A stretch of DNA of 64,000 bases. Origin: Nocardia vulneris (GTDB lineage: Bacteria; Actinomycetota; Actinomycetes; Mycobacteriales; Mycobacteriaceae). Where the stretch lies: assembly GCF_001613425.1 (NCBI RefSeq), contig NZ_BDCI01000020.1, forward strand, positions 1-64,000, written 5' to 3'. The position numbers were made by a program, and so were the translations under genes. The notes below the pieces were generated by a model. The model saw only the letters and a list, made by a program, of their open reading frames with translations, searched no databases and was not told the DNA's origin. Within the stretch, counting starts at the first letter, position 1. Every line of letters starts with the position of its first letter. This document shows positions 25,226 through 34,820 of the stretch, piece after piece.

Positions 25226-28200
25226 TCACTGTTCCCGCGCCGCCGTCACGGATACCGCCGTGCGTTCGAGGTGGCGGGCCAGGATCGGTCCGATCACGGC
25301 GACGACGTCGGAATTGGTGAGCTGAGCGTGCGTCGCCGCCACCGGATGTTCGATGAGCTCGCCCGTGACGTAGGGCCGCCACATCTCGGCGCCGAACAGC
25401 TCGGTCATCCCGCGGGTCGCCGAAAAATACAGCAGGTCACCGTCGTACACGCCGGGGCGGTAGCCGTGCGCGAGAGCCACACCGTCCACGTAACCGCGGT
25501 GCAGCCGCTCGAGCTGGAGTGCGGACAGACCGGTGCCGAACGACGCACCCGCGCGCGCCAATTCGGCGGCGGCCTCGTCGGCACTCAGCTCCGGGGCGGC
25601 GTCGGCGTCCAGCGGTTCGTCACCGAGCAAGTGGGTCAACAGGTCTCGCATCCGGGGCACCGGCGGCGGCGCGGCACCGTCGGGAACGACGACGCTGTCC
25701 AGCATCGCCAGCGCACCGACGGCGGCGCCGCGCGCCCGCAGCCGCACCGCGATCGCGTGCGCGATCTGCCCGCCGAGCGACCAGCCCAGCAGGTGGTATG
25801 GGCCCTCGGGTTGGGCGCGAACCATCGTCGCGACATAACTGTCGGCGAGTTCGTCAATGGTGCCGATGGTCTCGCCCTGTCCGGTCAGCGTCGGCGCCTG
25901 CAGCCCGTACACCGGCCGGTCGGTGATGTAGCGGGCCAGCCCGGCATAGCACCAGGCCAGCGGCACCGCGGAATGCACGCAGAACAGCGGTGGCCGAGTG
26001 CCGTTGCCGCGCAGGGCGAGTAGCACGCCGAGCGCGTCGTCCGCGGTGTCCGCGCCGTCGTAGCCCGCGATGCGCGCCGCGAGCGCGCCGACCGTCGGCG
26101 TGGTGTACAGCCAGCGCACGGTGACCGGAACGCCGGTGGCGGTCGCCAGTTCGGCGGAAACCGCCACGCCCAGCAGGGAATTCCCGCCCAGTTCGAAGAA
26201 GTCGTCCACCAGGCCGACCCGCGACTGCCCGGTCGCCCGCTCGAGCTGCGCGGCGACCAACCGCTCGGTGTCGGTCTCGGGCGCGACGTAGGGACGCGGC
26301 GCGGCCACCGGGGCCGGCAGCGCGCCGCGATCCAGTTTCCCGTTGCCCGACACCGGCAATCGGTCGAGTTCGACGAGCGCCGCGGGCACCAGCGCCGCGG
26401 GCAGGGTGCCGCGTAGTCGGCGCGCGGTCGTCACCGGATCGAATCGCGCGCCCGGTGCGGTCACCACATAGGCGACCAGGCGCGCCTCGGCTCGGCCCGC
26501 GTCGGCGACAGTCACCACGGCTTGCGCGATCTCGGGGCCCGCGAGCAGGGCCGATTCGATCTCGGCGGGCTCGATCCGCCGCCCGCGCACCTCCACCTGC
26601 CCGTCCACCCGGCCGAGGAATTCGAAGGCGCCGTCGGGGCTCGCGCTGACCAGATCGCCGGTGCGATACAGCCGTTGGCCGATGCCGAACGGGTCGGCGA
26701 TGAACCGCACCGCGGTGCCCGCCGGATCTCGGAGATAGCCGTCGGCGACCCCGATACCGCCGAGGTACAGCTCGCCCCGCGCGCCGGGCGGCACCCGGAC
26801 CAGCCGCGCATCGAACACCACCGCGAGCACTCCCGGCAGCGCCGCACCGATCGATACCGGTTCGCCCGGACGCATCGCCGCGGTTTGCGTTGCCATGACG
26901 GTGGTTTCGGTCGGCCCGTAACCGTTGAACAGGCGCACGTGCGGCGCCCATTCGCGGACCAGCTCCGGTGGGCACGCTTCACCGCCGACCACCACGGCAC
27001 GCAGCCCCGGCACCGCGGTCGGCGACAAGGTCGCGAGCACCGCGGGCGTGGTGAGGAAGTGGGTGGCGCCGCTGTGCTCGAGCAGCCGGGCGAGCGCACC
27101 GCCCGCGACCACGGCGGGCGATGCCACCACCAGCCGGGCGCCTGCCGCGAAACAGCTCAGCAGCTCGAGCAGGTGCGCGTCGAACGACGGCGCGTGCGCG
27201 TGCAACACCACCGAATCCTGTGCCACCCCATAGTGTCCGAGGATGTAGTCGGTCAGCGAGCCGAGACCGCGGTGGGTGACCAGCACCCCTTTCGGCACTC
27301 CGGTCGTGCCCGAGGTGTAGATCAGATAGGCGGGGTGGTCCGGCCGTAGCGAGCGCGGCCGCTCGGCATCGTCGATCGGTGTCCCCGCGCGGCGCACCAC
27401 CTGGGTCACCGCACGGACATCGTCGAGCAGCTGCCATTGCACGCTGCATCGGTGCGCGCCCACCAGCTCCCCGGTGTCGCAGGGCAGCAGCTTGCGCACC
27501 GCGGTGACCGTAAGCCCTTGGCGCGCGCCGGAATCCGCGATCACCGCGGCGATCCGCGCGGGCGGGTCGGCCGGGTCGATCGGGACGAAGCAGGCGCCGG
27601 ATCTGGCGACGGCCCACAGCGCGAGCACCGACTCCAGCGAGCGCGGCACGGCCACGACGACGAACTCACCGGGCCGCGCCCCGGCCGCCATCAGCTGCCG
27701 GGCCCACCGCGCCGAGCGTTCGTCGAGTTCGCGATAGGTCATGCTGCGCGTGCCGTCCTGCACCGCGACGGCGTCCGGCACCAGGCCCGCCCGCAGCAGA
27801 TCGGGCAGCAGCCGGATCGGGCCGCTCGGCTCGATGGCCACCGGCGCGGGCGGCGCGAGATCCAAGGCCGGTGTGGGGCAGTCGGTTCCGGCGGCCAGGA
27901 AGCGCGCGAAGTAGTCCAGGAACATGCGGTGCTGCCAGGCCACCAGGTCGTGCCGGTAGCGCGCCGGGTTGGCGTGGAAATCGATGCTCACCGAGCGCTC
28001 GTCCGGACCGGCCTGGTAGCCGTTGACGAGCAGGTCTTCCACCGGCCCGAGCGACAGCAGCCGCGCCTGCCCGGTCAGCGCGCCGAGACTGAGCGGCTCG
28101 GTGAATCCGAGCACGTTGACCACCGGACCGAAGCCGCCGCGTTCGACGTGCTGCTGCCCGCGGTCGCGCTGCATGTCCTCGTAGCGGTACCGCTGATGCC

Positions 28201-29377
28201 GCAGCGCACCGATCACACGCGAGCGCACCTGCGCGATCACCGTGCCGACCGTCGCGGTGTCCAGGCCGGACAACCGCAGCGGCACCACGTTCGACAGCGA
28301 CCCCGCCGACCGGCGCAGCGCCGCGGTCGGGCGCGCGGTGACCGGCAGCGTGAGGGTGACCTCGGCGCGCCCGGTCATCCGCGCCAGATAACAGGCGAAC
28401 GCCGCGACCGCGAGTTCCGGGAAGGTGGCGCCGTGCGCGGCACGTGCGGCGGCGAGCAGTTCGGCCGTCGCGGCGTCCAGCGTCGCGCTCACCCGGTGCG
28501 GTCGCGGCTCGGGCGCGGCGGGACGACCGGCCAGGCCGACCGGTTCGGTGAGCGTGTGCAGCTGCTCGCGCCAATAGTCCCGGTCCGCCCCGGCGCGCGC
28601 CGAATCCTGGTATCTGCGTTCGTCTTCCAGCAGCTCCGGCACGGTCAGCGCCCGCGCGGCAGCTGATTGGGGCACCTTCGACGACGTCAGCGAACTACTC
28701 ACCGCCGCAACGTTTTCCATCGTCATACTGGCGTAGGAGCCGGTGCGCGGTGCACTGTCGGGCACGGCACGCGCCGACCGGCGCAGCACCCGGGTGGGCG
28801 AGCGGCGGCGACCGGCACCGGCGGACCCACCGGTTTCGGTCACGCAGTCGTTCACGGCGTCGAGCCGGTGCGCCGCAACGACTTCCGCGCGGTAGAGCTC
28901 ACCGGTGCGCCGCAGCACCGCTGCCGCGCCCACCCCGTCCAGCACGATGTGATGGCTGCGCAGATACAGCAGGTGATGGTCCGGTCCCACCTGGAACACC
29001 GTGGCGACGGTGAGCGGATCGGTGAGCGGATCGAGCGGTGCGGTGTAGTCGCGCTCCATCAGCTCCAGGGCCGCGGCCATCGGGTCGGCCTGGTCGGTCA
29101 ACCGCATCCGCCGGATCGGCAGCTCCGCCGCGGCGGGCACGTACTGGCGCGGATATCCGTCGACCACCCGGAAACGCAGGTGCGGCGACTGCAGTTCGTG
29201 GGCCGCGCGCCGGGCGCAGCGCGACATCAGGCCGATCTCCAGCGGACCGGACAGGTCCAGGTACATCGCGACCGTGATCGGCACCCCCGGATGCAACTGC
29301 TGGGCCACCCACCAGCGCAGCTGCGCCGTCGACAGCGGGTACATCGGCTGCGCCGTGGCGTCGGCTCCGGTCAACAC
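25226..29377 (-). CDS. single-module nonribosomal peptide synthetase (C-A-T-TE)
   Basis: This 1383-residue enzyme has four domains. Condensation: about 1-470, active motif HHIVLDG at 142-148. Adenylation: about 495-1010, with LIYTSGTTGVPKG, NGYGPTETT, YRTGD and NGKLDR. Carrier: DDFFELGGNSLLG, Ser attachment site. Thioesterase: GWSLGG and a late His. My manual reading of the adenylation pocket is D-A-L-L-V-G-G-V-M-K, suggesting a hydrophobic residue, but I cannot assign it. A roughly 80-residue Arg/Ser/Ala-rich insert follows the HHxxxDG half of the C domain. There is no loading module, so the C domain must take an acyl donor from elsewhere or from another synthetase. Confidence 0.95.
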   Translation of the reverse strand: MLTGADATAQPMYPLSTAQLRWWVAQQLHPGVPITVAMYLDLSGPLEIGLMSRCARRAAHELQSPHLRFRVVDGYPRQYVPAAAELPIRRMRLTDQADPMAAALELMERDYTAPLDPLTDPLTVATVFQVGPDHHLLYLRSHHIVLDGVGAAAVLRRTGELYRAEVVAAHRLDAVNDCVTETGGSAGAGRRRSPTRVLRRSARAVPDSAPRTGSYASMTMENVAAVSSSLTSSKVPQSAAARALTVPELLEDERRYQDSARAGADRDYWREQLHTLTEPVGLAGRPAAPEPRPHRVSATLDAATAELLAAARAAHGATFPELAVAAFACYLARMTGRAEVTLTLPVTARPTAALRRSAGSLSNVVPLRLSGLDTATVGTVIAQVRSRVIGALRHQRYRYEDMQRDRGQQHVERGGFGPVVNVLGFTEPLSLGALTGQARLLSLGPVEDLLVNGYQAGPDERSVSIDFHANPARYRHDLVAWQHRMFLDYFARFLAAGTDCPTPALDLAPPAPVAIEPSGPIRLLPDLLRAGLVPDAVAVQDGTRSMTYRELDERSARWARQLMAAGARPGEFVVVAVPRSLESVLALWAVARSGACFVPIDPADPPARIAAVIADSGARQGLTVTAVRKLLPCDTGELVGAHRCSVQWQLLDDVRAVTQVVRRAGTPIDDAERPRSLRPDHPAYLIYTSGTTGVPKGVLVTHRGLGSLTDYILGHYGVAQDSVVLHAHAPSFDAHLLELLSCFAAGARLVVASPAVVAGGALARLLEHSGATHFLTTPAVLATLSPTAVPGLRAVVVGGEACPPELVREWAPHVRLFNGYGPTETTVMATQTAAMRPGEPVSIGAALPGVLAVVFDARLVRVPPGARGELYLGGIGVADGYLRDPAGTAVRFIADPFGIGQRLYRTGDLVSASPDGAFEFLGRVDGQVEVRGRRIEPAEIESALLAGPEIAQAVVTVADAGRAEARLVAYVVTAPGARFDPVTTARRLRGTLPAALVPAALVELDRLPVSGNGKLDRGALPAPVAAPRPYVAPETDTERLVAAQLERATGQSRVGLVDDFFELGGNSLLGVAVSAELATATGVPVTVRWLYTTPTVGALAARIAGYDGADTADDALGVLLALRGNGTRPPLFCVHSAVPLAWCYAGLARYITDRPVYGLQAPTLTGQGETIGTIDELADSYVATMVRAQPEGPYHLLGWSLGGQIAHAIAVRLRARGAAVGALAMLDSVVVPDGAAPPPVPRMRDLLTHLLGDEPLDADAAPELSADEAAAELARAGASFGTGLSALQLERLHRGYVDGVALAHGYRPGVYDGDLLYFSATRGMTELFGAEMWRPYVTGELIEHPVAATHAQLTNSDVVAVIGPILARHLERTAVSVTAAREQ

Positions 29378-29424
29378 GCCTCCCTGCGATTCGGAAAGCC
29401 ACCGCTGAATCGTCCAGGGGCAAA

Positions 29425-29454
29425 CTTACGGCATCCAGGCGTGAACCCTCCGTA
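29425..29454. promoter_or_regulatory. dyad TTACGG-N18-CCGTAA upstream of the NRPS gene
   Basis: A perfect 6-bp inverted repeat separated by 18 bases lies 48-77 bases before the NRPS start. The position suits an operator or two half-sites for a dimeric regulator. No other feature was found in the 213-base gap between the NRPS and sirB. Confidence 0.35.
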
Positions 29455-29591
29455 ATTTCAGCACAATCGGCGCGTGCACAGGCGGCTACCTGCCCAGATG
29501 GGACGATCCCGCCCATCGGCTCACCATCGGAGCCCGACACCGACCGACGGACGAGCACACCCGGCGCTATACGAAGAAGCCACCGACGCTG

Positions 29592-30395
29592 TCAGCGCAC
29601 GCGCGCCCGCACCAGTTCCCGCGCGGCGACGCGATACCGGTCGGCGATGAGCCGGACCACGGCGGGATGGACCCCGATGGGTTCGGCCACGCCGTCGGCC
29701 CCGGCGCCGTGCAGACGCTGGTGGAACAGCCCGTGCGCCAGCAGATAGGACGCGACGAAAACCCGCTCGGCACCGGAAGCACGCAGCGCGGCAACGACAT
29801 CCGCGACGCGCGGGGCGCCGGTGGCGATATAGCCGAGGCGGACCGGCGAGTCCAGCCGCTCGGCCAGCATCGCGGCGGCGCGGCGGACATCCTGGCGCGC
29901 ACGGGGATCCGAGGAACCCGCGGCGGCGAACACGACCGCGTCCCCGGGCCGCCAGCCCGCGGCGCGCAGCCGCATGGTCATGATCCGGGCCAGCGCCGGG
30001 TCCGGCCCCATGGCCGGGGTGATCGCCACCGCGCCGTGACCGCTGTCGGCCACCTCCCGCGGCACATCCTGATAGACGTGGTACCCGGAGGCGAGGAAGG
30101 CCGGAACGACCACGGCGGGAACGGATTCCCCCGCCGGGCCGGTCAGGTCGCGCAGCACCTCGGCCGGTGCGGGGCCGAGCACATCGACGAAGGCCGTCCG
30201 CACTGCGGGCACGGCTGCCTGCTGCGGTCCGGGAACGAGGGGAAGTGGTTCCCGGGCCGCAGCGGCATCGGCGTCGCGCCCCGAAACCGCGACGCCGAGT
30301 TCGTTGCCGACCGCTTCGGCCAGCGCGGCGATCATCTCGACGCCGCGTGCGCTCCTGGTGCCGTGCGCGACGAGCACCAGCGCGGGGGCGCTCAC
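29592..30395 (-). CDS. sirohydrochlorin chelatase (SirB/CbiX family)
   Basis: This 267-residue protein has two tandem CbiX-type halves. The first begins LVLVAHGTRSARG, with the active-site His; the second carries PAMGPDPALARIMTMRL and LLAHGLFHQRLHGAGAD. The family inserts Fe or Co into sirohydrochlorin; next to nirBD, ferrochelation for the siroheme of NirB is the sensible role. The GTG at 30395 overlaps the stop of the upstream regulator gene in a GTGA, so the two are coupled. The gene corresponds by context to Rv0259c of M. tuberculosis (from memory). Confidence 0.88.
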   Translation of the reverse strand: MSAPALVLVAHGTRSARGVEMIAALAEAVGNELGVAVSGRDADAAAAREPLPLVPGPQQAAVPAVRTAFVDVLGPAPAEVLRDLTGPAGESVPAVVVPAFLASGYHVYQDVPREVADSGHGAVAITPAMGPDPALARIMTMRLRAAGWRPGDAVVFAAAGSSDPRARQDVRRAAAMLAERLDSPVRLGYIATGAPRVADVVAALRASGAERVFVASYLLAHGLFHQRLHGAGADGVAEPIGVHPAVVRLIADRYRVAARELVRARVR

Positions 30396-31675
30396 CACGC
30401 CCCCATGGTCTGGGCGTGCCGCAGCGGGGTGCCGAAACCGGGCAGCTGCGGCCCGCCGAGTTCGGGCCGCGGGTTGTTGTCGACGCATTCGGCCGCGTCC
30501 ATGGCCAGCCGGTAGCCGCGCTTGACCACGGTCTGGATCGCCTTCGGCGCGCCGAGTCCGGCGCGCAACCGGGCGATCGCGGTTTCCACCGCGTGCGTGT
30601 CGTCGCCGCCGCCGGGCAGCGCCGCGAGCAGGTGCTCCCGGGAGACCACCCGGCCGGGCTGCCTGGCCAGCGACCGCATCAGCGCCATCGGCGCGGGCGC
30701 CAGCTGGCGCACCGCACCGTCGACCACCACGCAGCCGCCGCGCACGCTCAGCGTGTGACCCGCGGCGTAGATCCGGTTGGCCCGGCGCGGCAGTTCCTCG
30801 GCGACGTGCCGCGCCAGCGCACCGAGGCGGGCCCGCCCCGGCATCGAGGTCGGCACGCCCAGCTCTTCCAGCGGCGCCGCGGTGATCGGCCCGACGCAGG
30901 CGGCCAGCACCCGGCCACGCAGCGCGTACAACAGCCCGTCGAGCAGTCCGGTTTCCTTGGCGCGCATCAACATCGACGCGACGGCGGGTGCGCTGGTGAA
31001 CGTGACGCAGTCCAGGCTGGAGGTGACAATGGCCTCGATCAGCTGATCCATCGGCTGCTGATCCTGCGGCGGCTCCCAGCGATACACCGGCACCGGCACG
31101 ACATCCGCACCGGCGCAACGCAATACCTCACAGAAGTCGGGCACCGGCTCCCACTCGGTGGTCGCACCGTGCAGCTGCACCGCGATCCGCACCCCGTCCA
31201 CACCCTCGGCGAGCAGATGATCGAGCACCTCGGCCGAGGACTCGGACGCGGGCGACCACTCCTCGCGCAATTCGGCCGCGCGGATGGCGCCCTTGGCCTT
31301 CGGGCCGCGCGCCAGCACCCGGGTGGACGCGAGCGTGCTCCGCAGTTGCTCCGCGATGCCCCAGCCCTCGGCCGCCTCCATCCAGCCGCGGAAGCCGATG
31401 CCGGTGGTGGCGACCACGATCTGCGGGGGATCGACGACCAGCTGGCGAGTCACCCGCTCCAGTTCGTCGTCGTCGGCGAGCGGAATGATGCGAATGGCGG
31501 GTGCGAACACCACGCCGGCGCCCCGGCGGACCAGCAGGGTGGCGAACTCGTCGGCGCGTCGCGCCGCCGTGATGCCGATGGTGAATCCCGCGAGACAGGC
31601 GCTTGCGTCGGCAGTCGGCCCGCCCGTCGCCCGGTCACCGCCCCCCATCGAGTCGCTTCGCGATGCTGTGCTCAT
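30392..31675 (-). CDS. nnaR: uroporphyrinogen-III synthase-like transcriptional regulator (NnaR type)
   Basis: This 427-residue protein fuses a HemD-like half (about 30-290; landmarks LAGFTIGITAARRADEF, VVATTGIGFRGW, LDCVTFTSAPAV) to a winged-helix DNA-binding domain of the OmpR C-terminal type (about 315-390; PAPMALMRSLARQPGRVVSREHL and KRGYRL). This combination is NnaR, which in Streptomyces works with GlnR to activate nitrate and nitrite assimilation genes (established knowledge). It could also retain HemD activity for siroheme supply. ATG 31675 starts 4 bases after nirD; an in-frame ATG at 31708 would overlap nirD. Confidence 0.88.
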   Translation of the reverse strand: MSTASRSDSMGGGDRATGGPTADASACLAGFTIGITAARRADEFATLLVRRGAGVVFAPAIRIIPLADDDELERVTRQLVVDPPQIVVATTGIGFRGWMEAAEGWGIAEQLRSTLASTRVLARGPKAKGAIRAAELREEWSPASESSAEVLDHLLAEGVDGVRIAVQLHGATTEWEPVPDFCEVLRCAGADVVPVPVYRWEPPQDQQPMDQLIEAIVTSSLDCVTFTSAPAVASMLMRAKETGLLDGLLYALRGRVLAACVGPITAAPLEELGVPTSMPGRARLGALARHVAEELPRRANRIYAAGHTLSVRGGCVVVDGAVRQLAPAPMALMRSLARQPGRVVSREHLLAALPGGGDDTHAVETAIARLRAGLGAPKAIQTVVKRGYRLAMDAAECVDNNPRPELGGPQLPGFGTPLRHAQTMGAW

Positions 31676-31679
31676 TGGT

Positions 31680-32081
31680 TCATCCGTCCGAGGAAGCGAG
31701 CTCGGCAACCACCGGCTCGTTGGAAATCGACACGATGCCGTCGGTCACGCTCACCGCGTATACCGGCAGCATTGCCGATTCGTCGTCCAGGCAGCGCCCG
31801 TCGACCAGTGAGAAGGCCTGCTTGAGCAGGGGCGACGCGACGACGGGCACGCCGCCGCGGTCGCCGACGATCCCGCGCGACATGACCGCCGCGCGTCCGA
31901 ACGGATCAATGTTGCCCACGGCGTAGAGCATGCCGTCGGGCAGCAGGAACAGGGCGGCCTGACGGCCACCTTTCAGCAACACCGCGACGCCGCGGCCGGG
32001 GATCAGGTAGTCGAGCCGGCATGCCGGTGTCCAGCCGGTGGCGGTAGCAGCGGCAATGCCGGGGGTATCGATCACGGTCAT
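31680..32081 (-). CDS. nirD: assimilatory nitrite reductase, small subunit
   Basis: This 133-residue Rieske-fold protein is the small subunit of NADH-dependent nitrite reductase. Landmarks are LLPDGMLYAVGNIDPFGRAAVMSRGIV and VASPLLKQAFSLVDGRCLDD. Like other NirD proteins it lacks the Cys/His cluster ligands of true Rieske proteins. GGAGG at 32091-32095 is 9 bases from ATG 32081 but touches ATG 32090, so the downstream ATG is preferred. The gene follows nirB by 64 bases. Confidence 0.93.
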   Translation of the reverse strand: MTVIDTPGIAAATATGWTPACRLDYLIPGRGVAVLLKGGRQAALFLLPDGMLYAVGNIDPFGRAAVMSRGIVGDRGGVPVVASPLLKQAFSLVDGRCLDDESAMLPVYAVSVTDGIVSISNEPVVAELASSDG

Positions 32082-32145
32082 CGGTGTCATCCTCCAAACG
32101 CCTTACTCATTGGTACCGGCGTCCTGTTTCTATGGGGTTAAGCCG

Positions 32146-34692
32146 TCATTTCCCGCGCGTAGCGACCGGAATATCCGGCATACCGAGTAACACCGGCACC
32201 TTCCGTTCGCCGCTTTCGTCGAAGGAGATGGTCGGATCGGCCTCGTCCGGGGCGTTCACGAAGGAGACGAACCGGGAGAGCTTTTCCTCGTCCTCGAGCA
32301 CCGCGGCCCATTCGTCGCGGTAGCCGTCGATGTGCTGGGCCATGGTCGCCTCCAGCTCGTCGGCGATACCGAGGCTGTCCTCGCAGACCACCTGCTTGAC
32401 GTAGTCGATGCCGCCCTCGAGCGCCTCCTGCCACGGCGCGGTGCGCTGCAACCGGTCCGCGGTGCGGACGTAGAACATCAGGTACCGGTCGATGTACTTG
32501 ATCAGCGTCTCGTCGTCGAGTTCACCGGCGAGCAGCACCGCGTGCTTGGGCGTGAGACCGCCGTTGCCGCCGACATAGAGGTTCCAGCCGTTCTCGGTGG
32601 CGATCACACCGACGTCCTTGCCGCGGGCCTCGGCGCACTCGCGGGCACAGCCGGACACCCCCAGCTTCAGCTTGTGCGGGGAACGCAGTCCGCGATACCG
32701 CTTTTCGAGCAGCACCGCCATGCCGACCGAGTCCTGCTGACCGTAGCGGCACCAGGTGGAGCCGACGCAGCTCTTCACCGTGCGCAGCGACTTGCCGTAG
32801 GCGTGCCCGGATTCCATGCCGACATCGACCAACCGCTGCCAGATCAGCGGCAGCTGCTCGACGCGCGCGCCGAACAGGTCGATCCGCTGACCGCCGGTGA
32901 CCTTGACGTACAGGTCGAAATCCTTGGCGATCTGGCCGATGGTGATGAGCTGATCCGCGGTCACCTCGCCGCCCGGCATCCGCGGCACCACCGAGTAGGT
33001 GCCGTTCTTCTGCAGGTTGGCCAGGAAGTGGTCGTTGGTGTCCTGCAGACCCGCCTGCTCGCCGTCCAGGATGTGCTCGCTCGACGTCGAGGCGAGGATG
33101 GAGGCGACCGTCGGCTTGCAGATATCGCAGCCGGATCCCTTGCCGTACTTGGTGATCAGACCCGAGAACGTGCGAATACCGGTGACCTGGACGATCTGGA
33201 ACAGCTCGGAACGGGACTGCTCGAAGTGCTCGCACAGCGCCTTGGACATCTCCACGCCGGACTGCTCGAGCAGCTTCTTGATCATGGGCACACAACCGCC
33301 GCACGACGTGCCGGCGGAGGTGCACTTCTTGACTCCGGCGATATCGCACGCGCCTTCGCCGATGGCGCCGCAGATATCGCCCTTCGACACGTTGTTGCAC
33401 GAGCAGATCTGGGCATCGTCCGGCAGCGCATCGGCGCTCAGTTCCGCGCCCGCGGGCGAGATCAGCGCGGCGGGCTCGGCCGGCAGCGGACGACCCACCA
33501 GCGGGCGCAGCGACGCATAGGCCGTCGCGTCGCCGACCAGGATGCCGCCGAGCAGGATCTGCGCGTCGTCGGACACGACGAGCTTGGCGTAGGTGCCCTT
33601 CGCGGCGTCGTGCAGCACGACCGACAGCGCGCCCTCGGTGCTGGCGTGCGCGTCGCCGAAGCTGGCCACGTCGACCCCGAGCAGTTTCAGCTTGGTCGAC
33701 ATGTCCGCGCCGGGGAATTCGCCCGCGCCGCCGAGCAGGCGGTCCGCCACGATCTCGGCGGTGGTGTAGCCGGGCGCGACCAGGCCGTAGCAGGTGCCCT
33801 CGACCGCGGCGCATTCGCCGACGGCCCAGATGTTCGGATCGGAGGTCTGCAGGCCTAGGTCGGTGATAATGCCGCCGCGGGGGCCGACCGTCAGGCCGCT
33901 GTCGCGGGCGATCTGATCCCGCGGGCGCACGCCGGCGGAGAACACGACCAGCGCGGCCTCGATCACCGACTCGTCGGACAGCGCGACCCGCACGCCCTGG
34001 TCGGCGGCCTCGATCGAGGACGTGCCGACACCGGTGTGCACGGCCAGGCCGAGATCGGTGACCAGGCGCTCCAGGATCGCGCCGCCGCCCTCGTCGATCT
34101 GCGCGGGCATCAGCCGGTCGTTGTACTCGATCACGTGCGGCGTGAGGCCGAGCAGCCGCAGCGCATTCGCGGCCTCGAGGCCGAGCAGACCGCCGCCGAC
34201 CACCACACCGACCGCGCCGGGCCCGGCGGCCTCGGCGGCGGCCCGGATGCCGTCCAGGTCGTCGAGGGTGCGATAGACGAAGCACTCGGGCAGGTCGTGC
34301 CCGGGGACCGGCGGCACGAACGGGTACGAGCCGGTGGCCAGCACCAGCGCGTCGTAGGAGAGGGTCTCCCCCGTCGACGTGGTGACCTTGCGGGCGTCGC
34401 GGTCGATGCTCTCGGCGCGCTGGCCGAGGCGCAGCTCGACCAGCGCGTCGCCGGCGTACTCGTTGCCGGGCAGTGCCAGCTCCGCCGCGTCCCACCGGCC
34501 GACATAGGAGGACAGGCCGACGCGGTCGTAGGCGGGCAGCCGCTCCTCGCTCAGCACCACGACCTGCCACTGCCCCGCCTCGTCCCGCGCACGCAACGCC
34601 TCGACGAACCGGTGCCCGACCATGCCGTGGCCGACGACGACGGCGGTCTTGCGTGCGGACGGTTCGAATGGGTGATTCATCGGGGTGCTCAA
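32146..34692 (-). CDS. nirB: assimilatory nitrite reductase, large subunit
   Basis: The 848-residue enzyme reduces nitrite to ammonium with NADH. In order: an FAD/NAD(P)-binding part (VVVGHGMVGHRF, then GVVVGGGLLGLEAANAL near 155), a BFD-like [2Fe-2S] region (CSCNNVSKGDICG and KKCTSAGTSCGGC), and the siroheme-[4Fe-4S] domain with CVGSTWCRYG and GVSGCARECAEA. A GGAGG at 34699-34703 is 6 bases before TTG 34692, while ATG 34680 has no such site, so the TTG start is preferred. A GlnR-type box lies about 130-155 bases upstream. Confidence 0.95.
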   Translation of the reverse strand: MSTPMNHPFEPSARKTAVVVGHGMVGHRFVEALRARDEAGQWQVVVLSEERLPAYDRVGLSSYVGRWDAAELALPGNEYAGDALVELRLGQRAESIDRDARKVTTSTGETLSYDALVLATGSYPFVPPVPGHDLPECFVYRTLDDLDGIRAAAEAAGPGAVGVVVGGGLLGLEAANALRLLGLTPHVIEYNDRLMPAQIDEGGGAILERLVTDLGLAVHTGVGTSSIEAADQGVRVALSDESVIEAALVVFSAGVRPRDQIARDSGLTVGPRGGIITDLGLQTSDPNIWAVGECAAVEGTCYGLVAPGYTTAEIVADRLLGGAGEFPGADMSTKLKLLGVDVASFGDAHASTEGALSVVLHDAAKGTYAKLVVSDDAQILLGGILVGDATAYASLRPLVGRPLPAEPAALISPAGAELSADALPDDAQICSCNNVSKGDICGAIGEGACDIAGVKKCTSAGTSCGGCVPMIKKLLEQSGVEMSKALCEHFEQSRSELFQIVQVTGIRTFSGLITKYGKGSGCDICKPTVASILASTSSEHILDGEQAGLQDTNDHFLANLQKNGTYSVVPRMPGGEVTADQLITIGQIAKDFDLYVKVTGGQRIDLFGARVEQLPLIWQRLVDVGMESGHAYGKSLRTVKSCVGSTWCRYGQQDSVGMAVLLEKRYRGLRSPHKLKLGVSGCARECAEARGKDVGVIATENGWNLYVGGNGGLTPKHAVLLAGELDDETLIKYIDRYLMFYVRTADRLQRTAPWQEALEGGIDYVKQVVCEDSLGIADELEATMAQHIDGYRDEWAAVLEDEEKLSRFVSFVNAPDEADPTISFDESGERKVPVLLGMPDIPVATRGK

Positions 34693-34820
34693 GAAGGGCC
34701 TCCAAAGATCCGGTTGGCCCAACGGTAGGAAACGGGTATTGCCGCAATGCTGCGCGAAATGACCGGCGCATCAACGGTTGCTCACGGTTATCCGAATCCG
34801 GGCGTGAGTTCGCCCGTAAG

